A DNA stretch of 7,177 nucleotides. Source: Acidimicrobiia bacterium UBA1281. GTDB taxonomy: Bacteria > Actinomycetota > Acidimicrobiia > Actinomarinales > Actinomarinaceae. The notes under the pieces are model-generated. The model saw nothing but the letters and a program-made list of their open reading frames with translations, was not told the origin of the DNA and ran no database searches. Where the stretch lies: the NCBI GenBank assembly GCA_002308095.1, contig DBUV01000005.1:3972-11148 (forward strand). Direction: 5' to 3'. The position numbers and the translations under genes were made by a program. Below are positions 1 to 5,667 of the stretch, piece by piece; position 1 is the stretch's first letter; each line of letters begins with the position of its first letter.

Positions 1-108
1 TTTCGTTTTGCTGAAACTTATTTAGTTCTTACGGTTTTATACCTTTGTATAACACTATTCCTCTCAGCGCTACAGAGACAATTAGAAAAAAGACTTGAAA
101 CTCACTAA
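1..108 (+). CDS. Amino-acid ABC transporter permease, C-terminal end (partial)
   Basis: The frame starting at base 1 stays open to a TAA at 106-108 and encodes the last 35 residues of a protein that begins before the window. The tail starts FRFAETYLVLTVLYL, continues as a hydrophobic segment, and ends in a charged amphipathic stretch (ALQRQLEKRLETH). This pattern, an aromatic membrane helix followed by LQR-x-LE-[KR]-RL, is typical of the C-terminus of HisM/GlnP-family permeases, which form the membrane channel of polar amino-acid ABC importers. The end overlaps the xerC start by 14 bases (95-108), so the two genes are probably co-transcribed. The family call rests on a short tail; the substrate cannot be judged. 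The other two forward frames do not give a similarly convincing protein. Confidence 0.6.
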   Translation, partial: FRFAETYLVLTVLYLCITLFLSALQRQLEKRLETH

Positions 109-955
109 TAAAGAAGATCAAATCCTACTGCTAAATGAATATTTAGCAGTTATACAAAATTTAAAGAATTATTCTAAACATACTATCGTTGCTTACAAGA
201 CTGATATCAATCAATTTTTTACATATGTAAACATATCTAAATCCTTAAATTTAGAAAAATTTATTCAGCACCTTTCTATGGAGAATTATTCTAAAAGAAC
301 TTTGAATAGGAAGATAGCCTCTACAACTTCGTTTTTAACTTGGTGTAATAAGTCTAAAAACATAGATATACCTGACAGTACTAACTTTAAAGCTTTAAAA
401 ACTGATAAAAAACTCCCTAACGTAATGACAAGTAATTATATAAATACACTTATGAATGAAATCCCAGTTAATACTGTAAAAGAAATTAGAGATAGGTCCA
501 TTGTCGAATTACTGTACTCATCAGGATTAAGGGTTTCAGAATTAACTAATTTAGAGATTACAGATATAAAAAGTAACAAGTCCATACGAGTTTTAGGCAA
601 AGGTAGTAAAACACGTGTACTTCCAATGACAAAACAAGCCTATAAGTATTATCTTCTGTGGATTGAAAATAGATATAAACTTTCAACAGATTTATCAAAC
701 AACTATGTCTATCTTGGTGTACAGGGAAATCAGATTACAGATAGAGAGATAAGAAGGATAGTTAAACTACGCTTGGGTACATTTCCCCACAGCATAAGGC
801 ATACATTCGCTACACATTTGCTGGATGGGGGAGCAGATTTGAGAGTTGTTCAGGAACTACTTGGCCATACTGATCCAAGTACAACACAGATTTATACACA
901 TGTATCTAAAAAACAGCTTAAAGAAAAATTTAAAAGAACTCATCCTAGAGGTTGA
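95..955 (+). CDS. xerC: Tyrosine recombinase XerC-type
   Basis: This 286-residue protein is a tyrosine site-specific recombinase of the XerC/XerD family, which resolves chromosome dimers at dif sites. The N-terminal core-binding domain spans about 8-90 and contains the usual NYSKHTIVAYKTDINQF-type helix. The catalytic domain follows, with all six expected residues visible: R146 (GLRVSEL), K169 (LGKGSKTR), H232 and R235 (HSIRH), H258 (LLGH) and nucleophile Y267 (QIYTHV). The distance from K169 to H232 is about nine residues shorter than in E. coli XerD, but the set is complete, so the enzyme looks functional. The start is a TTG at 95: an in-frame TAG at 83-85 prevents a longer protein and the next in-frame ATG would delete most of the N-terminal domain. 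No strong Shine-Dalgarno site precedes it. Its place before rpsB and the ...THPRG end match actinobacterial XerC. XerD is the alternative name. Confidence 0.9.
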   Translation: MKLTNKEDQILLLNEYLAVIQNLKNYSKHTIVAYKTDINQFFTYVNISKSLNLEKFIQHLSMENYSKRTLNRKIASTTSFLTWCNKSKNIDIPDSTNFKALKTDKKLPNVMTSNYINTLMNEIPVNTVKEIRDRSIVELLYSSGLRVSELTNLEITDIKSNKSIRVLGKGSKTRVLPMTKQAYKYYLLWIENRYKLSTDLSNNYVYLGVQGNQITDREIRRIVKLRLGTFPHSIRHTFATHLLDGGADLRVVQELLGHTDPSTTQIYTHVSKKQLKEKFKRTHPRG

Positions 956-979
956 TTAATAACCATTCATGGTTATCAT
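952..979 (+). promoter_or_regulatory. Candidate sigma-70-type promoter for rpsB operon
   Basis: TTGATT at 952-957 (4 of 6 matches to TTGACA) is followed after 16 bases by TATCAT at 974-979 (5 of 6 matches to TATAAT). Transcription would start near base 986 and give a leader of about 95 bases ahead of rpsB. The site sits over the xerC stop codon, at the only sizeable gap in the window, where an independent promoter for the ribosomal operon is expected. Promoter-like matches are common in AT-rich DNA, so this is a suggestion. Confidence 0.4.
959..976. repeat. Perfect 8-bp inverted repeat (possible operator)
   Basis: ATAACCAT at 959-966 and its exact reverse complement ATGGTTAT at 969-976 flank a 2-base centre (TC). 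The symmetric site lies between the proposed -35 and -10 boxes of the rpsB promoter and touches the -10 box, which would suit a dimeric repressor. It could instead form a 7-bp RNA hairpin with a 4-base loop just after the xerC stop. No U-run follows, so it is a poor intrinsic terminator. The repeat is certain; its role is inferred. Confidence 0.5.
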
Positions 980-993
980 TTAAAAGAAATAGA

Positions 994-1076
994 CACCATA
1001 TTTTTAAAGCTTCCTTGGTGAGCGAAAGCTTGGAAGCCGCGAAAGTAATAAATATGGGATGAAACAACCAAAGGAG
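994..1076 (+). promoter_or_regulatory. Candidate structured 5' leader RNA of rpsB
   Basis: The rpsB upstream region can fold into nested helices. An outer 8-bp helix pairs CCATATTT (996-1003) with AAATATGG (1050-1057). An inner 6-bp helix pairs GCTTCC (1009-1014) with GGAAGC (1032-1037). It is capped by AGC-GAAA-GCT (1021-1030), a GNRA tetraloop hairpin. A 5-base bulge TTGGT (1015-1019) is left on the 5' side of the inner stem, and its exact complement ACCAA lies at 1067-1071, touching the ribosome binding site AAGGAG at 1071-1076. If base A1072 is bulged out, TTCCTTGGT (1011-1019) can pair across ACCAA and GGAG, hiding the ribosome binding site but breaking the inner helix. This resembles the switch design of r-protein autoregulatory leaders. 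It matches no leader family I recognise, and the control function is inferred. Confidence 0.45.
1071..1076 (+). promoter_or_regulatory. Shine-Dalgarno site of rpsB
   Basis: AAGGAG lies 4 bases before the rpsB ATG. It is one of only two strong ribosome binding sites in the window and supports the ATG at 1081 as the start. Its position beside ACCAA makes it the likely target of any leader-RNA control. Confidence 0.8.
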
Positions 1077-1080
1077 AATA

Positions 1081-1791
1081 ATGAGTACAAACATGAAAGA
1101 ACTCTTAGAAGCAGGAGTTCACTTCGGCCATCAAACTCAACGATGGAACCCTAAAATGGATAATTACATATATGGGGATAAAAGCGGTATACATATTTTA
1201 GATCTGCGCATCACTTATGATGCAATTGCAGAAGCTGAAGATTTCGTACAAAAAATTGTAGCAAATAGTGGAAAAGTTCTTTTCGTTGGTACAAAGCCGC
1301 AAGCACAAAATGTGATACAAGAACAGGCTGAAGCTGCTGGGATGCCGTATGTAAACCACAGATGGCTTGGTGGAATGCTTACAAATTTTAAAACAATAAT
1401 TAAAAGAGTAATTTACTTAAAAGAATTAATATCACTTGAAGACTCTGGTGAGATAAATGCTTATCCCAAACCTGAAAGACTAAGAATTAGAAGAGAGATA
1501 GCTAAGTTAACAAGGTCTATAGGTGGAATTGTTAATCTCAACAAGATTCCTGATGCAATATTTATTGTCGATTTAATGAATGAATCGACTGCGTTAACTG
1601 AAGCCAACAAGTTAAATATACCTGTTATTGGTCTAGCTGACTCTAATGTTGATCCAACCGGAGTTGATATTGTTATTCCTGGGAATGATGATGCAATTAG
1701 ATCAATAGAAGTTGTAACTTCCGCTATTGCAGAGGCATGCGCTAAAGGTGCAGGTATGGAATCTGTAAAAGAAGAAAAGGAGAATGGTTAA
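1081..1791 (+). CDS. rpsB: 30S ribosomal protein S2
   Basis: This 236-residue protein is the small-subunit ribosomal protein uS2, which binds 16S rRNA late in 30S assembly between the head and body and is needed for S1-type mRNA interactions where S1 is present. The N-terminal family signature is clear (LLEAGVHFGHQTQRWNPKM, residues 8-26), as are HRWLGGMLTNF (93-103) and the second signature PDAIFIVDLMNES followed by NIPVIGLADSNVDP (157-192). Length is normal for the family. The last ten or so residues (ESVKEEKENG) are a charged, probably disordered tail. The ATG start is fixed by the AAGGAG site just upstream and by the conserved N-terminus. The stop overlaps the tsf start by one base (TAATG), the standard rpsB-tsf pairing. 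Expression is probably governed by the promoter and leader in 952-1080. Confidence 0.98.
   Translation: MSTNMKELLEAGVHFGHQTQRWNPKMDNYIYGDKSGIHILDLRITYDAIAEAEDFVQKIVANSGKVLFVGTKPQAQNVIQEQAEAAGMPYVNHRWLGGMLTNFKTIIKRVIYLKELISLEDSGEINAYPKPERLRIRREIAKLTRSIGGIVNLNKIPDAIFIVDLMNESTALTEANKLNIPVIGLADSNVDPTGVDIVIPGNDDAIRSIEVVTSAIAEACAKGAGMESVKEEKENG
1777..1782 (+). promoter_or_regulatory. Shine-Dalgarno site of tsf
   Basis: AAGGAG, inside the end of rpsB, sits 8 bases before the tsf ATG, an ideal spacing. It encodes part of the rpsB tail as well, so the charged Lys/Glu C-terminus of S2 doubles as the tsf ribosome binding site. Confidence 0.8.
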
Positions 1792-2399
1792 TGAGTATAT
1801 CAGCCTCTGATGTAAAAAAACTTAGAGACATGACTGGTGCAGGCATGATGGATGCTAAAAAGGCATTGACTGAAACTAGTGGTGATTTCGATGCTGCTGT
1901 AAAGTACTTAAGAGAAAAAGGATTAGCTGACTCTAAAAAAAGAGCTGACAAAGAAGCAAATCAAGGAACCATCGGTGACTACATACATTACCAGCAAGAC
2001 AGAGCTGTATCGGGTGTATTAGTGGAATTAGCCTGTGAAACTGATTTTGTTGCTAAATCAGATGAATTTAAAGATGCAGCTAAGCAAATCGCAATGCATA
2101 TTGCAGCTATGAAACCTGGATATTTGAACATCGAAGATATCTCAGAAGAAAAACTTCAAGAAGAAAAAGATATTATTCTTAAGCAATCTGAAAACGAAGG
2201 TAAACCACCTGAAGTTATTGAAAAAATAATTGATGGAAGAATTGTTTCTTTTTATAAAGATAATGTCCTAAACGAACAAACATTTTGTAATCCCGAGATT
2301 TACGAAGGAAAAGTTAGCACTATGATAGAAGAAATGTCTGGAAAATTAGGAGAAAAAATCTATATAAAACAGTTTTCCAGGGTTGAAGTAGGTTCCTAA
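1791..2399 (+). CDS. tsf: Translation elongation factor Ts (short form)
   Basis: EF-Ts is the guanine-nucleotide exchange factor that releases GDP from EF-Tu. At 202 residues this is the short form, about 80 residues less than E. coli EF-Ts (283). The N-terminal UBA-like domain is standard (VKKLRDMTGAGMMDAKKAL, 8-26). The core contains the diagnostic TDFVAKSDEF (84-93), whose Asp-Phe pair inserts into EF-Tu near the Mg2+ site. The central HIAAMKP (103-109) and EGKPPEVIEKIIDGR (136-150) match the family. The C-terminus ends at LGEKIYIKQFSRVEVG, so the gene is complete, not truncated. Short EF-Ts proteins such as that of Thermus have one core subdomain and act as dimers; the same may apply here. 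The start follows a strong ribosome binding site, and its stop directly abuts the pyrH ATG. Confidence 0.97.
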   Translation: MSISASDVKKLRDMTGAGMMDAKKALTETSGDFDAAVKYLREKGLADSKKRADKEANQGTIGDYIHYQQDRAVSGVLVELACETDFVAKSDEFKDAAKQIAMHIAAMKPGYLNIEDISEEKLQEEKDIILKQSENEGKPPEVIEKIIDGRIVSFYKDNVLNEQTFCNPEIYEGKVSTMIEEMSGKLGEKIYIKQFSRVEVGS

Positions 2400-3104
2400 A
2401 TGGCAAAGAGAGTACTTTTAAAGCTCTCTGGTGAATCTTTTGCTGATTCAGATACTAACTTTGGTATTTCACCTGATATATTAACTAATATCGCAGATCA
2501 AATTTCAAAAGCTAATGCAGAAGGTATTGAAATTGCTGTAGTTGTTGGTGGTGGTAACTTTTTTAGAGGTGTGCAAGAATCTGCAAAAGGAATGGCACAA
2601 GCTAATGCTGACTACATGGGTATGTTGGCAACAGTCATAAATGCAGTAGCTTTAAAAGACGCTTTAGATAAAAATGGCACTCAAACTCGTGTTCAGTCTG
2701 CCATTACGATGACAGCTGTTGCTGAACCATATATAAGACTAAGAGCTATGAGACATCTTGAAAAAGGTAGAATAGTCATTTTTGCTGCAGGTACAGGAAA
2801 TCCATACTTTACAACAGATACAGCAGCGTCCTTGAGAGCTAATGAAATTGAGGCTAACATTGTTCTTAAATCAACAAGAGTTGATGGAGTCTACTCCTCA
2901 GATCCTGAGCAAGACAGCAATGCAGAACTTTATGATAAAATCTCTTATACAGATGTTGTTGAAAAAAAATTAGGGGTCATGGATTTAACTGCAATTACTT
3001 TATGTGAAGAAAATGAAATGCCAATTAGAGTATTTGATGGAACACATGCAGATAACATATATGATGTTTTGACTGGAAAAGAATTAGGAACATTAATAAA
3101 TTAG
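2400..3104 (+). CDS. pyrH: Uridylate kinase (UMP kinase)
   Basis: PyrH is the cytoplasmic bacterial UMP kinase of the amino-acid kinase fold; it makes UDP from UMP and ATP and is essential for pyrimidine nucleotide supply. The 234-residue length is typical. Visible motifs are KLSGE (8-12) in the phosphate-binding loop, [10 protein letters not shown] (48-57), ADYMGMLAT (70-77) at the UMP and allosteric region, [13 protein letters not shown] (131-143), and [13 protein letters not shown] (157-169), the usual nucleotide-binding K-x-T-x-VDGVY-x-x-DP block. MDLTAI (194-199) is also characteristic. The ATG immediately follows the tsf stop with no spacer. Only a weak partial Shine-Dalgarno match (AGTAGG, 2387-2392) precedes it, so translation is probably coupled to tsf. 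The rpsB-tsf-pyrH-frr order is one of the most conserved in bacteria. Confidence 0.98.
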   Translation: MAKRVLLKLSGESFADSDTNFGISPDILTNIADQISKANAEGIEIAVVVGGGNFFRGVQESAKGMAQANADYMGMLATVINAVALKDALDKNGTQTRVQSAITMTAVAEPYIRLRAMRHLEKGRIVIFAAGTGNPYFTTDTAASLRANEIEANIVLKSTRVDGVYSSDPEQDSNAELYDKISYTDVVEKKLGVMDLTAITLCEENEMPIRVFDGTHADNIYDVLTGKELGTLIN

Positions 3105-3106
3105 CT

Positions 3107-3658
3107 ATGACACAGGAATTAATCTCAAATGTAGAAAGTAATATGAAAACTTCAGTTAATCATTTAGTTGAAGAGTTTACAAAGATAAGAACTGGTAGAG
3201 CTAATCCTTCACTAGTGACCAATATCCAGGTTGATTATTACGGTACAAAAACGCCTTTGCAACAACTCGCATCAATCAGCGTACCTGATCCAAAATTGTT
3301 ATTAATTCAACCATTTGATAAAGGTTCTTTTGAAGATATTGAAAAAGCTATACAAAATGCTGACATTGGTCTCAATCCAGCTACAGATGGTGACGTTATA
3401 AGAATTCCTATTCCTTCCTTATCTGAGGAAAGAAGACAAGAACTGACTAAAGTTGCATCAAAATTTACTGAAGACTCAAAAATATCTATACGATCACATA
3501 GAAGAAGTGGTATGGATGAATTAGATAAAATGAAGGATGAGATATCTGCCGATGACGTTAAAAGGTTTGAAACACAAATTCAAGAACTAACTGATAAGTA
3601 TGTAAAAAAAGTAGACGAACTACTTTCAGTTAAGCAAAATGAACTTCTCGAAGTATAG
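3107..3658 (+). CDS. frr: Ribosome recycling factor
   Basis: RRF splits post-termination ribosomes together with EF-G. This 183-residue protein has the normal length and the classic features: KIRTGRANPSLV (27-38 approximately), DYYGTKTPLQQLASISVPDP (43-62), an IQPFDK segment (67-72), and the long C-terminal helices of the three-helix bundle. The functionally critical arginines line up with E. coli numbering as R129, R132 and R133 in IRSHRRS. Positions 130 and 134, often Asn and Asp in other bacteria, are Ser here, a minor variation. The ATG lies two bases after the pyrH stop with no evident Shine-Dalgarno, suggesting translational coupling. The 3' end overlaps cdsA by 20 bases. Confidence 0.97.
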   Translation: MTQELISNVESNMKTSVNHLVEEFTKIRTGRANPSLVTNIQVDYYGTKTPLQQLASISVPDPKLLLIQPFDKGSFEDIEKAIQNADIGLNPATDGDVIRIPIPSLSEERRQELTKVASKFTEDSKISIRSHRRSGMDELDKMKDEISADDVKRFETQIQELTDKYVKKVDELLSVKQNELLEV

Positions 3659-4550
3659 ATTTAATTTCTCTTCGGATGACGAAGGTACTTTTTGGCCTGG
3701 AGTAATCGAACTACCAGTAGATGAAAATACAAAAGAAGATGAGGAGTCTTCTAGCAATCTGTTTACATCTAACCCAAGGCTATTCACTGCTATTGGTTTA
3801 TTAGTTCTTTTATCATTATTTTTTACAAATAAAAACTCTGCATTTTTACTCCTTATTTTTGCTGTTTTTATTGCTTCAAAAGAATGGTTTGATATGTTTG
3901 ATTATGGAATAGTTATTCCGTACCCATTTTTGCTCTACTCTGCTTTAGCACCAATGTTTATTGTTTATTATTACGATATATCCCTAATCTACATTTCTTT
4001 TTTCTTGCTACCAATTGGTGTGATTATCTATACAGGATCATTTATTTCTTACGGTATTTACGAAAAGTTTGGAAGTCTTTTTATTTTTCATATTTGGTTT
4101 AGCTTAGGCATCACATCAGTTGTTTTTATATTAAAAAACTATTCACTTTTATTTACATATTTATCAATAATTTCCATATCTTTGTCTGATACTCTTGCTT
4201 ATGAAGTTGGCCGACGATATGGAAAAACAAAATTAATCGAACACATCTCTCCAAATAAGACTGTGGAAGGTTTAGTCGCTGGTTTAGCAACAGGCATGTT
4301 TGCGATGATACTTAATTTTTACTTCAACACGGAAACCGAATTACTAACTGCATTCATAATTAGTCTATTGTTTGTAGGATTTGGCGTTCTAGGAGATTTA
4401 TTTGTCTCAAAGATTAAAAGAACAATAAGTATTAAAGACTCAAGCTCTTTATTACCGGGTCATGGAGGACTGCTTGATAGAGTAGATTCCTATTTATTGT
4501 CATTTCCTATATTGCTATTGTTTTCTCTATTTTCTTATTTAATCCCGTAA
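3639..4550 (+). CDS. cdsA: Phosphatidate cytidylyltransferase (CDP-diglyceride synthase)
   Basis: CdsA is the membrane enzyme that converts phosphatidic acid and CTP to CDP-diacylglycerol, the precursor of the membrane phospholipids. The 303-residue protein has a soluble acidic N-terminus (about 1-47, rich in Asp, Glu and Ser), then roughly eight or nine hydrophobic segments. The family signature is complete: S257-K-I-K-R261, K266-D267, P273-G-H275-G-G and D280-R281-V-D283, fitting S-x-[LIVMF]-KR-x4-KD...HGG-x2-DR-x-D exactly. A second conserved block, SDTLAYEVGRRYGKTKL with ISPNKTVEG (183-211), is also present. The ATG at 3639 lies inside the end of frr; the next in-frame Met (residue 85) would remove the first membrane segments, so the overlapping start is favoured. 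No Shine-Dalgarno is apparent. A soluble N-terminal tail is common in actinobacterial CdsA. Sequence outside the motifs is very Phe/Ile/Ser-rich. Confidence 0.95.
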   Translation: MNFSKYRFNFSSDDEGTFWPGVIELPVDENTKEDEESSSNLFTSNPRLFTAIGLLVLLSLFFTNKNSAFLLLIFAVFIASKEWFDMFDYGIVIPYPFLLYSALAPMFIVYYYDISLIYISFFLLPIGVIIYTGSFISYGIYEKFGSLFIFHIWFSLGITSVVFILKNYSLLFTYLSIISISLSDTLAYEVGRRYGKTKLIEHISPNKTVEGLVAGLATGMFAMILNFYFNTETELLTAFIISLLFVGFGVLGDLFVSKIKRTISIKDSSSLLPGHGGLLDRVDSYLLSFPILLLFSLFSYLIP

Positions 4551-4557
4551 GTGGGAT
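4542..4557 (+). repeat. Short inverted repeat at cdsA/rseP junction
   Basis: ATCCC (4542-4546) and GGGAT (4553-4557) can form a 5-bp hairpin whose 6-base loop contains the cdsA stop codon. A second GGGAT lies at 4573-4577, just inside rseP, giving an alternative partner. No U-run follows, so it is not a convincing terminator. It may be chance; the downstream GGGAT copy also lies close to where a weak ribosome binding site would be. Confidence 0.2.
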
Positions 4558-4566
4558 AATAAACAT

Positions 4567-5667
4567 ATGAATGGGATCTTAACAATTGTATTTTTGACAG
4601 TGTTTGTTGTTCTTCACGAATTTGGACATTACATATCAGCAAGACGATCAAATATTGCAGTATCTGAATTCTTCGTTGGGTTTGGACCTAAATTATTTTC
4701 TTTTAAAAGAAACAATACAGAGTATGGATTGAAGGCAATACCGTTAGGTGGATATGTCAAGATACCTGGAATGGACGAATCTGAAGATACCACAGGATAT
4801 AACGATTCAGAAGTATTTCATAATGCAAAATGGACTACAAAATTCTATATTGCAATTTCAGGTATTCTAGTTAACTTTTTGACTGCTTGGTTAATTCTAT
4901 TTGCAATACTTTCAACAAATGGAGTGAATGTCCCAACACTAGAAATTGCTGATATTGGTGAATCTATTCAAAACAATACAAATTCTCCTTCTATGAACGC
5001 TGGATTAATGCCGGGTGATAAGATAGTTAAATTTGATAATGTAGATGTTGAAACATGGGCTGAACTTGTATCAATTATAGAAGCTAAGCCTGGTGCCAAA
5101 GTTAACATTTCATACATGAGAGCGAATCAAGTAATAGATACAGATACTTATTTAGAAACGCGAACTTTAAATGGTCAAGTTGTGGGTTATCTTGGGGTTA
5201 CCCCAGCTATAGAAAATGAAAAGTTAGGAATTATTTCTGCTATTCAAAGTACCACCGTCTTAGAAGCACAGATGACACTAGCTGCAGTAGATGGAATCAT
5301 AACTCTTTTTAGTCCAGATAATATTAAAACTCTACTTGGTACATACACAGGTCAGGAAATACCTGATGAGGTTAGACCCCTTAGCCCTATAGGATTAGCT
5401 CAAGCTGGAAGTCAAATAGCTGAAGATAGCTATGTGAATTTATTTAGCTTACTTGCCTTTGTGAATATTTTTCTTGCAGTGTTTAATGCACTTCCTTTTA
5501 TACCTCTTGATGGCGGAAGAGTAGTCTTATCACTTGTAGAGGGAATTACAGGAAGAAAAGTCTCAGATAAAAAACTCTATCCTATAGCTGCTTTAGTTGT
5601 TGCAATCTTTATTTTCCTCGGTGTTACAGCCTTTTATCTAGATATAACTCAACCCATACAATTATGA
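4567..5667 (+). CDS. rseP: Site-2 protease family intramembrane zinc metalloprotease
   Basis: This 366-residue protein belongs to the RseP/Rip1 (M50) family, which cuts membrane-bound anti-sigma factors and related substrates within the bilayer. The zinc motif HEFGH is at 17-21 in the first membrane helix, with E18 as the catalytic base. The third zinc ligand is expected at D315 in FNALPFIPLDGGRV (306-319), the conserved NxxPxxxLDGG block. GGYVKIPGMD (61-70) matches the membrane-reentrant loop. A periplasmic/extracellular PDZ domain occupies about 125-205, including MPGDKIVKFDNVDVETW. Hydrophobic helices lie near 1-18, 93-115, 292-311 and 338-357, giving the usual four-helix layout. One PDZ domain, not the two of E. 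coli RseP, is typical of Gram-positive members. It starts 16 bases after cdsA and overlaps ispG by four bases (ATGA). The substrate cannot be inferred from this window. Confidence 0.95.
   Translation: MNGILTIVFLTVFVVLHEFGHYISARRSNIAVSEFFVGFGPKLFSFKRNNTEYGLKAIPLGGYVKIPGMDESEDTTGYNDSEVFHNAKWTTKFYIAISGILVNFLTAWLILFAILSTNGVNVPTLEIADIGESIQNNTNSPSMNAGLMPGDKIVKFDNVDVETWAELVSIIEAKPGAKVNISYMRANQVIDTDTYLETRTLNGQVVGYLGVTPAIENEKLGIISAIQSTTVLEAQMTLAAVDGIITLFSPDNIKTLLGTYTGQEIPDEVRPLSPIGLAQAGSQIAEDSYVNLFSLLAFVNIFLAVFNALPFIPLDGGRVVLSLVEGITGRKVSDKKLYPIAALVVAIFIFLGVTAFYLDITQPIQL

Noticed and set aside
959..985. Intrinsic terminator after xerC
   Set aside because: The hairpin ATAACCAT/ATGGTTAT is AT-rich and is followed by CATTTAAAAG, not a U-run, so termination is not supported.
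986..1080. Known riboswitch class (c-di-GMP, SAM, glutamine) upstream of rpsB
   Set aside because: The conserved core sequences of these classes are not present, and rpsB is not one of their usual targets; the region was kept only as an unclassified leader.
1742..1951. Open frame of 69 codons on the minus strand across the rpsB/tsf junction
   Set aside because: It lies opposite two certain genes, has no recognisable domain or ribosome binding site, and its sequence is the reverse complement of conserved rpsB and tsf codons.
4542..4577. Terminator or regulatory switch between cdsA and rseP
   Set aside because: The ATCCC/GGGAT stem is only 5 bp with no U-run after it. Gene spacing favours read-through, and short repeats of this size arise by chance.
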